Shown: piece by piece, positions 10,186 to 18,891 of the stretch
Layout of the letters: every line of letters begins with the position of its first letter
Position numbering within the stretch: position 1 is the first letter of the stretch
Assembly: GCF_025813715.1 (NCBI RefSeq)
Contig: NZ_CP107532.1
Location: 1,364,001-1,428,000 of the forward strand
DNA length: 64,000 nucleotides
Origin: Methylobacterium sp. FF17
Lineage (GTDB): Bacteria > Pseudomonadota > Alphaproteobacteria > Rhizobiales > Beijerinckiaceae
Direction of reading: 5' to 3'
Position numbers and translations under genes: made by a program
The notes under the pieces: generated by a model
Databases searched by the model: none
What the model was told of the DNA's origin: nothing
The model's input: the letters and a program-made list of their open reading frames with translations, nothing else

Positions 10186-11541
10186 TCACGCCAGCAGGTA
10201 GGTCAGGAGCGCGCGGAGTTGGGCCGGCCGCACGGGCTTGTGGACCAGATGGCCCCCGAGGGCGGCGACCTCGGCCGCGATCTGCGGCCCGTGATTGGCC
10301 GTCGTGACGATCACCGGCAGGCGCGCGCCCGTGCGCGCCTGGAGATGCGCCGCCACGGCGAGGCCGCAGGCACCGTTGTCGAGGTGGTAGTCGAGCACCA
10401 GAAGGTCCGGCAGGGCCATGCCGGCGGAGAGCGCCGCTTCCACGCCGGCGAGATCCCGGTGGATGCGGACCTCGGCGTCCCAGGCGCGCAGGAGGCGCTC
10501 CAGCGCGTCGGCGGTCGACGGGTCGTTCTCGACGACGAGGACGCGCGCGCCCGTGAGCCGGGTCGCCAGGGGGGTCGCCGCCGCCGCCCGCTCCGGCGGC
10601 GTCAGGCTCACGGGCACGGTGAGGCCCATGCGGGTGCCACGGCCGAGACGGGAGGCGAGGTCGAGGGGATGGTCGAGGGCGACCGCCATCCGGCGCACGA
10701 TGGAGAGGCCGAGCCCGAGGCCCGGCTCGCCCCCCTCCCCTTCCGCGCCGCCGCGGAAGAACTCCTCGAACACCAGTTCGCGCTCCGCCGGGGCGATGCC
10801 GCAGCCGGTGTCGTACACCGCGATGCGGCAGGCGGTCCCGCGCCGGCGCACCGCCACCAGAACCCCGCCCTGCCGGGTGTAGCGGATGGCGTTGGAGACG
10901 AGGTTCTGCAGGATACGCTGGAGCAGCATCGGGTCGCTGGCCACCACGAGGTCGGGACCACGCGCGATCAGGCGCAGGCCCTTGCGCTCGGCCAGGGGTC
11001 GAAAGCTCGCGACGATGCCGTCCAGGAGGTCGCTCAGGGCGACGGGTCCGATCGCCGGGCGAACCACGCCGGCATCGAGCTTGGAGATGTCGAGAAGGGT
11101 CTTGATCAGGTCCTCGATGATCTGGAGCCCGCGCTCGATCCGCCCGGAGATCGCCACCGCCTCGGGCCCGAGGGGGAGGTCGGCGAGCGCCGAGGCCGAG
11201 AGCCGCGCGGCGTTCAGGGGCTGGAGGAGGTCGTGGCCGGCGGCGGCCAGGAACCGGGTCTTGGAGCGGTTGGCGTTCTCCGCCTCCTCCTTGGCCGCGA
11301 CCAGGGCCTCGTTGGAGCGCTCGAGGCGGTGCATCAGCCCCGTCAGCTCCTCGGTGCGGGCGCGGACCCGCCCCTCCAGCATGGTGGCGGTCTGGAACAG
11401 CGAATAGGCCCCGCCCTGCTGGTCCATGCTGCGCTCCACATGCGCCATGAGGGCGGCGTTGATACGCTCCAGCTTGGCGATGCGGCGCGGCGCATCCTCC
11501 CCCGGCGGGTGGCTGTCGGAGCCGGGGGGCGGAACGCTCAC
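10186..11541 (-). CDS. Soluble hybrid histidine kinase/response regulator (NahK-like)
   Basis: The product has 451 residues and no membrane segment. A coiled-coil N-terminus (about 20-100, ARTEELTGLMHRLERSNEALV) leads to a HisKA domain with the phospho-acceptor His in AAGHDLLQPLNA. An HATPase domain follows (NLVSNAIRY, DTGCGI, GLGLGL), then a receiver domain with acceptor Asp in LLVLDYHLDNG. The GTG start overlaps the TGA of the FIST gene in GTGA, indicating translational coupling. In Pseudomonas a similar kinase, NahK, is controlled by the NO-binding FIST protein NosP. Gene order and architecture point to the same pairing here; haem binding is not shown by sequence. Confidence 0.8.
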   Translation of the reverse strand: MSVPPPGSDSHPPGEDAPRRIAKLERINAALMAHVERSMDQQGGAYSLFQTATMLEGRVRARTEELTGLMHRLERSNEALVAAKEEAENANRSKTRFLAAAGHDLLQPLNAARLSASALADLPLGPEAVAISGRIERGLQIIEDLIKTLLDISKLDAGVVRPAIGPVALSDLLDGIVASFRPLAERKGLRLIARGPDLVVASDPMLLQRILQNLVSNAIRYTRQGGVLVAVRRRGTACRIAVYDTGCGIAPAERELVFEEFFRGGAEGEGGEPGLGLGLSIVRRMAVALDHPLDLASRLGRGTRMGLTVPVSLTPPERAAAATPLATRLTGARVLVVENDPSTADALERLLRAWDAEVRIHRDLAGVEAALSAGMALPDLLVLDYHLDNGACGLAVAAHLQARTGARLPVIVTTANHGPQIAAEVAALGGHLVHKPVRPAQLRALLTYLLA

Positions 11542-12692
11542 GCCCCGACGCCTCCCCGCCCGATCGCGATGCCCGTGAAGGTCTGGTTGAGGTGCATGGA
11601 ACGGTACTGCTCGCCGTAGGTGTCGAAGCCGACGATGTCGTAGCGCCGGTAGAGCTCGAAGATGCCGTGGCGGACCTGGCGGCTCTCGGCGTCGAGGCGG
11701 CGCAGCACGCATTCGAAGCCGATGACGAGGTCGATGCCGCCGAGGGCCGCGTCGAGGCGCGCGAGTTCGGCCGCCGTCGCCGCCACGATGTCGCGCGGGC
11801 GCGCCAGGGTGAGGACAACCCCCTCGTCGATGGCGCAGAAGAAGCTGAGCGAGCCGTCCGGGTTCATGCGCCGGATCGAGCGGCAGAAATACTCGCCCCC
11901 CACCTTCACCGCGAGCGGATAGGCGGCGAAGCTCATCGGCGAAAGCCGTTCGGGGTCGAGCCCCACCGCCATGGCGTATTCCCGCGCGGCGGGCTCCGCG
12001 TTGAGTTCGTGGACGGTGCGCTGCTCGTCATCCGAGGCCGTGACCACGAACCGTGTGGCCGTGGGCTCGAAGTTGTCGCTCTTGAAGATCTGGATCGGGA
12101 AATCCGTTTCCACCAGCAGCAGCACGGCGGCGCGCTGATGGATGCGCCCATCATGGAGCAGAACGGTCTCGCGGAAGGTGAGGTCGTCCCCCGCCGAACC
12201 TCCGACGAGGGGGATGCCGTCGAGCGCCCAGGCGATGGCCGAGACCACGGTCTCCTCGGCATTGGCCAGACCGTCGATGAGCGAGAGGGCGAAGCGCTGG
12301 CCCGTCCCCGGATCGGCGCCCGCGCCGTCGAGGCTCCGGCGCAGGGCCCGCACGCCGGAGGCGGTGCGCTCGACGTCGAGATGGTCGATGGCGTCGAGCA
12401 GCGTGGAGACGATCCGGAAGCCTTCCCGCGGGAAGGCGATGACGACGAGGCCACGCTCCAGCCCGCCCGCCGGCGAGATGCCCCCTGACATGGTGCAACC
12501 GGCGATTCCGGCTCCGGGAAAGCGCGCGGCGAGGCCCCGGCTCAGGGTCTCGACGTCGTAATCGGCCGAGAAGAAGGCCACCACCTGGGACACCCCGCGC
12601 GCGCCGATGGCGGCGCCGACCTCGGCGATCGCCCCGTCCGCGTCAGGGGCCTCGCTCCAGGCCGTCGTGATGCCGCACAGGTGCGTGCGCAC
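11538..12692 (-). CDS. FIST-domain sensor protein (NosP-like)
   Basis: The product has 384 residues. A FIST_N domain runs from about residue 15 to 225 (GISPAGGLERGLVV, LVGGSAGDDLTF) and a FIST_C domain from about 235 to 370 (SFAAYPLAVKVGGEYFCRSI, SFFCAIDEGVVL, ending GFDTYGEQYRSMHLNQTFTG). FIST proteins bind small ligands; the NosP group binds haem and senses NO. The GTG at 12692 is chosen because GGAGGGG sits 6 nt upstream and because longer starts would run into the divergent regulator gene. It is the first gene of a coupled pair with the hybrid kinase. Direct NO sensing is an inference from the pairing. Confidence 0.82.
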   Translation of the reverse strand: MRTHLCGITTAWSEAPDADGAIAEVGAAIGARGVSQVVAFFSADYDVETLSRGLAARFPGAGIAGCTMSGGISPAGGLERGLVVIAFPREGFRIVSTLLDAIDHLDVERTASGVRALRRSLDGAGADPGTGQRFALSLIDGLANAEETVVSAIAWALDGIPLVGGSAGDDLTFRETVLLHDGRIHQRAAVLLLVETDFPIQIFKSDNFEPTATRFVVTASDDEQRTVHELNAEPAAREYAMAVGLDPERLSPMSFAAYPLAVKVGGEYFCRSIRRMNPDGSLSFFCAIDEGVVLTLARPRDIVAATAAELARLDAALGGIDLVIGFECVLRRLDAESRQVRHGIFELYRRYDIVGFDTYGEQYRSMHLNQTFTGIAIGRGGVGA

Positions 12693-12843
12693 CCGCGTCC
12701 CCTCCGCCACGCTCGTTCCCTCGCCCGCCCGGTGCGCGCCGGGCTTGACGCCCGGTTCTCCACGATGACACGAGTATGTCGGGAGGCCGGTTTGCGCGCA
12801 ATGCGGGGCATCGGCTCCGGCACAGCCCCCCGGTGGAACGGGC

Positions 12844-13503
12844 ATGCACCTCCTCATCGTCGACGATCATCCGCTGTTTCGCGAGGCCCTCGCCAGCGTG
12901 GTGGGGCTGGCCTACCCGGCGGCGACGCTGCACGAGGCCGACGGGATCGCAGGGGCCTGCGCGATCCTCGGGGCGCAGCCCGCCGTCGAGATCGTCCTCC
13001 TCGACCTGTCGATGCAGGGGGTGACCGGCTTCGAGGGGCTGATGGCGATCCGGGCGCGGGCACCGCGCGTGCCGATCCTGGTGGTGTCCGGCCTCGAGGA
13101 TCCGCGCATCATCCGGGAGGCCCTGGACCATGGCGCGGCGGGGTTCGTGCCCAAGGCCGTGGACAGGGCGACCCTGACGCGGGCCATCGCGGACGTGCTG
13201 GCCGGCGGCCTCTTCGTGCCCGCCTCGCTGCAGGCTGCGGCACCGGCGGCCCCGGCCCGGCACAAGGCCTCCCTGGCCGAGCGGGTCGCGAGCCTGACGC
13301 CGCAGCAGCTGCGGGTGCTGTCGATGATCCGCCAGGGCAAGCTGAACAAGCAGATCGCGCACGAACTCCAGGTCGGGGATTCGACCGTGAAGGCCCACGT
13401 CTCGGAGATCCTGCGCAAGCTCGACGTGATCAGCCGCACGCAGATCGTGATCGAGACCGCACGCCTCGACTTCGATCGGATCACCGCCGAGCCGGGACCC
13501 TGA
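12844..13503 (+). CDS. LuxR/NarL-type response regulator
   Basis: The product has 219 residues. An N-terminal receiver domain (LIVDDHPLFREAL acidic pocket, acceptor Asp in VLLDLSMQG, Lys in FVPKAV) is joined by an Ala/Pro linker to a C-terminal LuxR helix-turn-helix (LTPQQLRVLSMIRQGKLNKQIA through STVKAHVSEILRKL). It is divergent from the FIST/kinase operon across about 150 nt, where both promoters must lie. It is the probable output partner of the hybrid kinase, passing a phosphoryl signal to transcription. Confidence 0.85.
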   Translation: MHLLIVDDHPLFREALASVVGLAYPAATLHEADGIAGACAILGAQPAVEIVLLDLSMQGVTGFEGLMAIRARAPRVPILVVSGLEDPRIIREALDHGAAGFVPKAVDRATLTRAIADVLAGGLFVPASLQAAAPAAPARHKASLAERVASLTPQQLRVLSMIRQGKLNKQIAHELQVGDSTVKAHVSEILRKLDVISRTQIVIETARLDFDRITAEPGP

Positions 13504-13507
13504 GTCC

Positions 13508-13945
13508 TCAGGCGGTGGGGGCCTTGCGGCCGCCGTAATGGCCGTCGACGCGCTCGCCGAAGCCCGGCTCGGCGAAGGGATCCTCCCCGGGGCCATGGGT
13601 CGGGGCACCCGCCAGGGTGTCGCGGTCGATGTCCACGATGTAGCCGCCGAGCTCGACGCTGTAGGTCAGGGCGCGCCAGGGGACCGGATGGTAGCTCTCG
13701 CCGAGTCCCAGGAAGCCGCCGAACGACAGGATGGCGTAGGCGACCTGCCCCGAGACCTTGTCGACCATGAAGTTGTAGACCGTGCCGATATGCTCGCCCT
13801 CGCGGCTGTAGGCCGCCGTGCCCTCGACCTTGTTCGAGGCGATGAGGCGCGGGGTCTCGTCGATGGCCACGCCCTCGGCGGAGGGATCGAGCTCCATCGA
13901 GCCGGCGGGCCGGATGCTGCGCTGGTTGGGGAGGTCCGTCGGCAT
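13508..13945 (-). CDS. PRC-barrel domain protein
   Basis: The product has 145 residues. A PRC-barrel lies at about 40-110 (SNKVEGTAAYSREGEHIGTVYNFMVDK, then VAYAILSFGGFLGLGESYHPVPW). The acidic/Gly-rich tail ends with HYGGRKAPTA. Such small soluble proteins are abundant in methylobacteria and rhizobia and are often stress-induced; molecular function is unknown. The ATG at 13945 follows GAGGAA; the open frame continues upstream without support. It converges with the response-regulator gene, with a 4-nt gap. Confidence 0.8.
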   Translation of the reverse strand: MPTDLPNQRSIRPAGSMELDPSAEGVAIDETPRLIASNKVEGTAAYSREGEHIGTVYNFMVDKVSGQVAYAILSFGGFLGLGESYHPVPWRALTYSVELGGYIVDIDRDTLAGAPTHGPGEDPFAEPGFGERVDGHYGGRKAPTA

Positions 13946-14183
13946 GCCTGTTCCTCGAGTTGCGGCGGCGCGCGGAACGGCCGGCGCCGCACCGGACAAA
14001 GCCCGACCTCCGAGGGGGTTCCGCCCTCCGGCACGCGCGCCCACGGCGAGACCGGTTTTCGAGGGATCACGGCGGCGTCGAGGGCGGGGAAGCGCCGGCG
14101 CAGGGCGTTCCTGCGCAGCGCGAGGCGAAGCCGCTCGCCATTCTGGCGCGGCTCGAAACCCGCGCGCGACCTGGGATCCGACC

Positions 14184-14309
14184 TCAGATCAGGCCCGCGT
14201 CGCCCCGCGCGGCGGGACCGGCCGGGGCCTCGCTCGACACCACGGCCCCGAGCCCGATGATGAGCGCGGCGGCGGCACCCAGCGAGAGTGTGAAGGCGAT
14301 CAGGATCAT
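14184..14309 (-). CDS. Possible 41-residue single-pass membrane protein
   Basis: From ATG 14309 the minus strand encodes MILIAFTLSLGAAAALIIGL followed by a short Ala/Pro/Gly tail. One hydrophobic helix fills residues 2-24. I see no good ribosome site (GATCATCTG... precedes it), so support is codon-position GC and the clean helix only. No family is recognised. Confidence 0.35.
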   Translation of the reverse strand: MILIAFTLSLGAAAALIIGLGAVVSSEAPAGPAARGDAGLI

Positions 14310-14885
14310 GCGGTCAGATGATCCGATCGCCGTTAAGGCCCGGTAACGCCCCGGCTTCCCCCGTGTCCCGGGATCGCGCAGGACGGGCCCCGTCACGGCC
14401 CCCGCGTGAAATTTCGGATGTGCGCCGCATCGACTTTCGAGGGCGTCCATCCTTTCCGCGCACTGCGTCGCGCGGAGGATCGACCGAGCGCTCCTCCGGG
14501 ACGGAGGCCTGTCGGGGCGGGTCCATCGAGGCACGGCGTTCCGGCGATCGGAGTTCGACCCAGCGGAGGCTATCCCCGAGCAAGCCCTTCAGGAGCCATG
14601 GCTTTCGGTGCTGCGCGGCATGCAACCACGCCGTGCCTCGACGCGGCCGCTTCCCTCAAGTACAGGTCGGGCGAGACCAAGGTCTCGTGCAAGTCGAGCG
14701 TCTATCTCCCCGGTCCGTGGCGGCAGAGGGCCCGCTTCGCCGCCGCGCCTGTGGATGACGCGCGCTATCGATGCGGATTTCCCTTGGAACGCTCGCGGCA
14801 CCGCTTAGTTGTTGCAGCTATGCGCTGCGAGGCCACAGGCCGTGGGCGTACCGGCGCTCACCGCCGACATCCGGAGGACGACCCC
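14310..14885. other. Long intergenic region upstream of the SWIB gene
   Basis: I see no credible gene in these 576 nt; long open frames here lack ribosome sites and have mixed composition. The 3' part carries an EcfG-type promoter match at 14786-14810. Confidence 0.4.
14786..14810 (+). promoter_or_regulatory. EcfG-type promoter match before the SWIB gene
   Basis: GGAAC, 16 nt, AGTT. The known alphaproteobacterial EcfG consensus is GGAAC-N16/17-CGTT; the first base of the -10 differs. It lies 75 nt upstream of the SWIB start on the same strand. Confidence 0.4.
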
Positions 14886-15251
14886 ATGGCAAAGAGCACC
14901 ACCAAGACTGCGGAGAAGGCGGCCCCGAAGGCCGCCGAGAAGGATGCCGAGAAGCCCGCCGCCAAGGGCAAGAAGGTCGCCGCGCCGAAGGGCGATGGTG
15001 CCAAGCCGAACGCCCTGCAGCAGCCGCTGAAGCCCTCGGCCGAACTCGCCGCCGTCGTCGGCGACGCTCCCCTGCCGCGCGGCGAGGTCGTCAGCAAGGT
15101 TTGGGAATACATCAAGAAGCACGAGCTTCAGAACCCTGAGAACAAGCGCGAGATCCTCGCGGACGACAAGCTCAAGAAGGTCTTCGGCAAGGACAAGTGC
15201 ACCATGTTCGAGATGAACAAGCACCTGGCCGCGCACCTGAAGTCGGCCTGA
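14886..15251 (+). CDS. SWIB/MDM2-domain protein with a lysine-rich tail
   Basis: The product has 121 residues. The N-terminal 45 are Lys/Ala/Glu-rich, like a histone H1-type tail. A SWIB domain follows from about residue 48 (LKPSAELAAVVGDAPLPRGE, VWEYIKKHELQNPENKREI, KVFGKDKCTMFEMNKHLA). Bacterial SWIB proteins are best known from chlamydiae and many alphaproteobacteria and probably bind DNA and condense or organise chromatin. The ATG at 14886 follows GGAGGA. An EcfG-like promoter upstream suggests stress or stationary-phase expression, an inference. Confidence 0.85.
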   Translation: MAKSTTKTAEKAAPKAAEKDAEKPAAKGKKVAAPKGDGAKPNALQQPLKPSAELAAVVGDAPLPRGEVVSKVWEYIKKHELQNPENKREILADDKLKKVFGKDKCTMFEMNKHLAAHLKSA

Positions 15252-15328
15252 CGGCAAAACCCGGATCGGCGTCGGACAGGGGCAGCCCTCCCCCTGGCCG
15301 ACGGGTCCAACGCGGATCCGGGTGGCGA

Positions 15329-17473
15329 TCAGGCCCCCGCGCCCGCCCGGCGCGACCGGCGCTCGACCTTGCGGGTCGCGGTCTCCCGGAGGTGGCGTTC
15401 GATCTCCCCGTTCGCGCGTGCCCGCATCGCCCGGATGGCCTCGGCATCGTCGAAGGTTTCGGGGAAGCGCCGCGACAGCCAGAGATAGGCGCTGGCGAGC
15501 TTCACCGTACGTTCCTGATAGACGAGTTCGCCGGCGAGGTTCGCCCGCAGGGCCGGGACGGTGAGTCCGCCCGCCCGGGCCTGCGTCCAGCGCTCCAGCA
15601 TGCCGAGCGAGACCGGGTCGCGCCGGTCCACCGGGCAGACCGAGAACGCGAACTTCTCCGCAATCGGCAGCCGCGCCTTGTCCACCACGCGGGCGATCTC
15701 GAGGATTTCCTCCAGGGCCGAAGGCTGGAACGGCGAACCGGCATAGAAGGTGGCGCGGGCGAAATGCGCCAGCACCTCGCGCAGGCTGTCGGTGCGCATC
15801 TCCTCGGCCACCGAGTTGATGGCGATGAGGTCGGGCCGCACGAAGAAGCGCGTGTCGGCGGCCGGCGCGGTGGGGGCTCCGGCAAGCGCCGCGCGGATCG
15901 GCTCCAGGCCGGTCTCGTCCACGGCGGCGACGTAGCCCTCGTCCTGATGCCCGAAGCGGCCGGCGCGGCCGGCGATCTGGCGGATCTCCGAATTCGTGAG
16001 CGCCCGCTCGCCGACGCCGTCCCACTTGCGCACCGCCGAGAACACGACCCGCTTCAGGGGCCCGAGGTTGAGCCCCATGCCGATGGCGTCGGTGGTGACG
16101 AGGACGTCGGCCTCGCCGGTGCGGAAGCGCGCGGCCTCGGCACGGCGGACCTCCGGCGAGAGCGCGCCGTAGATCGTCGCCACCCGGTGCCCGGCCGCCA
16201 CCAGGATCTCGCGGTTCTCGTGAACGGCCCGGCGCGAGAAGGCCACCACGGCGTCGCCCGGCGTCACCTTCTCGAGGGGAACGGGTGCCTCCTGCAGCAC
16301 CAGCGGCGTCTTGCGCACGAAGGTGACCACCTCGAGGGATTCGTCGGCGGCCTCCGCCGCCCGGCGCACGGCGGCGAGCGCATCGTCCGAGCCGCAGACC
16401 ACGACGGTGCGGGCCGGCACACCGAACAGGGCGTTGGTCCAGGCCCAGCCCCGGTCGGGGTCGGAGATCATCTGGATCTCGTCGATCACCGCCACCTCGA
16501 TGGGCCGGCTCAGGTCGGCGGTTTCGATGGTGCGCGCCGTGTGGGTCGGGTTGAGGTCGCCCAGGGTCTCCTCGCCGGTGACCATGCCGGCTCGCAGGCC
16601 GCGCTCGGCCAGGGCCTCGTAATTCTCCAGGGCGAGGAGGCGCAGGGGCGCGAGGTAGGTGCCGGTGGGCGCGGCGCGCAGCATCTCCAGGGCCGCATAC
16701 GTCTTGCCGGAATTCGTCGGCCCCATGTGGAAGACGATCCGCCGGCCGAGGCGACGCGCGGCGGTGAATTTCTCGATGTAGGCCCCGAAGCCCACCTGAT
16801 CGCGCAGGCGGCGCAGGCGCGAATTCTCGCGCGCCACGTTGCGGGCCCGGGCGCGCACGCCCTTCAGGGTGTCGGTGAGCGACTGGTTCAGGTTGGGCGA
16901 GAGCAGGAAGGCCCGCGAGCGCAAGGACCGGTCGAGGTGGTCGATATAGGTGGCGGCGTCGGCCCCCACCTCGCGCAGATCCTCGGCCACCTGGTCGCGC
17001 AGGCGCTCCACCGCCCGGCGCAGGGCTTTTGCGGTCCGCACCGACGTCTCGGCCACGGCGGCGCGCAATTCGTCGAGGCGCCAGGTCGGGTCGTTGCGAT
17101 GGGCCATGCCGGCGAGGATGCCGGCGATGCCCGTCTCGGGGGCCGCGTCGACCCGCAGGTCCAGGCGCCCCCCGTCGAGGATCGGGATCATGGTCCGGAT
17201 CGTCCAGGCAATGGCGCCGTCGCGCATCACGGCGGCGCGCAGGGCCGGGACCGCCTTCTTCAGGCTCGCGACGCCTGTTTCGGCAAAGGTGCGCCGGGCC
17301 TTCAGCTCGCGCAGGCCCTTGGCGACCACCGCATCCTCGACGAACCCGCCGAATTCCGGCAGGCCGAGATGGAGCCGTAGGGCCTCCACCTCGACGCTGC
17401 GGGGCGGCAGCCCCAGGCGCATCGCCGCCTCCAGGAGGATCTCGCTCGTCGGTCGCACACGCTTGCGGGCCAT
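15329..17473 (-). CDS. SUV3-like superfamily 2 RNA helicase
   Basis: The product has 714 residues. After an about 240-residue N-terminal region comes the helicase core: Walker A GPTNSGKT at 251-258, Walker B VIDEIQM, TDAIGMGLNL, and motif VI QIAGRAGRFG. The GPTNSGKT and DEIQ motifs are the signature of Suv3, the helicase of the mitochondrial RNA degradosome, whose bacterial relatives occur in alphaproteobacteria. The C-terminal domain (LERWTQARAGGLTVPALRA to the basic tail KVERRSRRAG) is probably for RNA binding. RNA unwinding or turnover is the expected role. Confidence 0.88.
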   Translation of the reverse strand: MARKRVRPTSEILLEAAMRLGLPPRSVEVEALRLHLGLPEFGGFVEDAVVAKGLRELKARRTFAETGVASLKKAVPALRAAVMRDGAIAWTIRTMIPILDGGRLDLRVDAAPETGIAGILAGMAHRNDPTWRLDELRAAVAETSVRTAKALRRAVERLRDQVAEDLREVGADAATYIDHLDRSLRSRAFLLSPNLNQSLTDTLKGVRARARNVARENSRLRRLRDQVGFGAYIEKFTAARRLGRRIVFHMGPTNSGKTYAALEMLRAAPTGTYLAPLRLLALENYEALAERGLRAGMVTGEETLGDLNPTHTARTIETADLSRPIEVAVIDEIQMISDPDRGWAWTNALFGVPARTVVVCGSDDALAAVRRAAEAADESLEVVTFVRKTPLVLQEAPVPLEKVTPGDAVVAFSRRAVHENREILVAAGHRVATIYGALSPEVRRAEAARFRTGEADVLVTTDAIGMGLNLGPLKRVVFSAVRKWDGVGERALTNSEIRQIAGRAGRFGHQDEGYVAAVDETGLEPIRAALAGAPTAPAADTRFFVRPDLIAINSVAEEMRTDSLREVLAHFARATFYAGSPFQPSALEEILEIARVVDKARLPIAEKFAFSVCPVDRRDPVSLGMLERWTQARAGGLTVPALRANLAGELVYQERTVKLASAYLWLSRRFPETFDDAEAIRAMRARANGEIERHLRETATRKVERRSRRAGAGA

Positions 17474-17619
17474 GGGCCTCTCGTCATGAGGGTCGTCGAT
17501 CGCGGCGACCGATGCCCATCAGGGTGCGCGCGACGCGGGGCAAAAGGCAACGGTCCGGATCCGCGCAAGGCGGGTCCGGGCTCGGCAGGGCGGGTTGCCC
17601 CCAGGCAAAGTGGCGAGCG

Positions 17620-18123
17620 TCAGGCCGCCCGCTGGTTCACCTGCCGCTCGGCGAGCGCGGTGAGCAGGTGGTCGGTGGCCTTCTCCTCGTCGAGGTTCTG
17701 CTGCAGCACGCCGGCGCAATCGTCGCGCCCGAGCTGTTTGGCCCAGGCGATCAGCGAGCCGTACCGGGTGATCTCGTAATGCTCGACGGCCTGGGCGGAG
17801 GCGACGAGGGCCGCGTCGAGCACGTCCTTGTCGGCAACCTCGCCAGCGACCTCGTTGGCCTCCTCGATGATGCCGTTGATGGCCGGGCAGGTGACCGCCT
17901 TCGGGCTGTGACCGTGCATCCGGAAGACCTCTTCCAGGCGCTGGATCTGGGTCTCGGTCTGGCGCAGGTGGGTCTCGAAGCCCTGCTTCAGCTCCGGATG
18001 GGTCGCCTTGGCGATCATCTTGGGCAGCGCCTTCGTGATCTGGTGCTCGGCGTAATAAATGTCCTGGAGCGTATGCACGAAGAGGTCATCGAGGGTTTTG
18101 ATGTCGTGGGTGAACAGGCCCAT
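17620..18123 (-). CDS. DUF892/YciE-type ferritin-like protein
   Basis: The product has 167 residues. It opens MGLFTHDIKTLDDLFVHTLQ and YYAEHQITKALPKM, the diagnostic start of the DUF892 family, a four-helix ferritin-like bundle. Conserved Glu/His residues (YYAEHQ, ETHLRQTETQ, QAVEHYEITRYG, DEEKATDHLL) fit a di-metal site. Related YciE/YciF proteins are induced by stress. The start at 18123 is fixed by GGAGGAAACC directly before the ATG. An EcfG-like promoter match lies 150 nt upstream. Confidence 0.85.
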   Translation of the reverse strand: MGLFTHDIKTLDDLFVHTLQDIYYAEHQITKALPKMIAKATHPELKQGFETHLRQTETQIQRLEEVFRMHGHSPKAVTCPAINGIIEEANEVAGEVADKDVLDAALVASAQAVEHYEITRYGSLIAWAKQLGRDDCAGVLQQNLDEEKATDHLLTALAERQVNQRAA

Positions 18124-18272
18124 GGTTTCCTCCGTCATCGATGCGTCGGGGTCACGGGAGGCGATCCGTTCGCCACGCTCGGCTTGCGCGGAGGTTCCGG
18201 CCGCTTCCCATGCCCGCGCCGTCCCGGACACCGGGTTCCGGGCCGGTCGCGGCGGCGCGCGTATGCCGGGGC

Positions 18273-18297
18273 AACCGCAGGGACGCTTGCGTGTTCC
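18273..18297 (-). promoter_or_regulatory. EcfG-type promoter match before the DUF892 gene
   Basis: On the minus strand: GGAAC, 16 nt, GGTT. The -35 is perfect; the -10 differs only in its first base from CGTT. It lies about 150 nt upstream of the DUF892 start codon. Confidence 0.45.
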
Positions 18298-18492
18298 GCG
18301 CGCCAAGTCCCTGGCAGGGGGTACGACCAGGCAACCGCATCGCGAGACTCGAGGCCCCGCACATTCGTACGTTTCGGTACGAAGCAACGACCGTTCGTCG
18401 CGATCCGCGCGCAGTTTGCTTCACGTTATAGGCCCCGCTTTCCGGCTCTTGCTAGGCTGGAGCCGTAGATCAGAACGAGGGTTGCGCGGGCA

Positions 18493-18540
18493 AAGTCTTG
18501 CGCACTGTCTTGGGCGAGGTCTTGCACAAGGTCTTGGGAT
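18493..18540 (+). repeat. 12-bp tandem repeat, four copies
   Basis: AAGTCTTGCGCA, CTGTCTTGGGCG, AGGTCTTGCACA and AGGTCTTGGGAT share the core nGTCTTGnnnn at exact 12-bp spacing. It lies about 80 nt upstream of the small gene at 18618, in otherwise gene-free DNA (18124-18617). Confidence 0.7.
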
Positions 18541-18617
18541 CATGCCCGGGGAGCGGCGTGCCTGCACGGGCAGAGCTGTCAGAGGCCCACATCCAGACAC
18601 ATCAAGGAACGATCACG

Positions 18618-18884
18618 ATGCACGAGGATCCCGCCGGACCGGCCACGTTCTGGGCCTCCGTGGCGCATCACGTCACCTGCCGGGTCGAGCCGGTCCTCGC
18701 CCGGAACGACGCGGCCCGGGCGGACGTCATCGAGTACCTGCGCGACCTGGAGGCGGTCGCCCTGCGCGAGGGCAGCAGCCGCGAGGCCCTTCAGGTGATC
18801 GCCTCCGGCCGGCGGCTCCTCGGCGATGGCAGCGAAGTCCCGCGGGCCGAGGTGGCCCGCGCCGTGCGGAGCAGCCTCGGTTGA
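18618..18884 (+). CDS. Hypothetical 88-residue protein
   Basis: The product is mainly helical: MHEDPAGPATFWASVAHHV, a middle Arg/Asp-rich stretch (ARADVIEYLRDLEAV), and a C-terminal basic part (AEVARAVRSSLG). There is no signal peptide or membrane helix. AAGGAACGATCACG before the ATG gives a plausible AAGGA ribosome site. It converges tail to tail with the ecfG-like gene, with a 7-nt gap. I do not recognise a family. Confidence 0.5.
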   Translation: MHEDPAGPATFWASVAHHVTCRVEPVLARNDAARADVIEYLRDLEAVALREGSSREALQVIASGRRLLGDGSEVPRAEVARAVRSSLG

Positions 18885-18891
18885 CGCCCCG

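Noticed and set aside
15197..17380. 727-residue plus-strand frame opposite the helicase
   Set aside because: Pure antisense shadow; the minus strand carries all helicase motifs.
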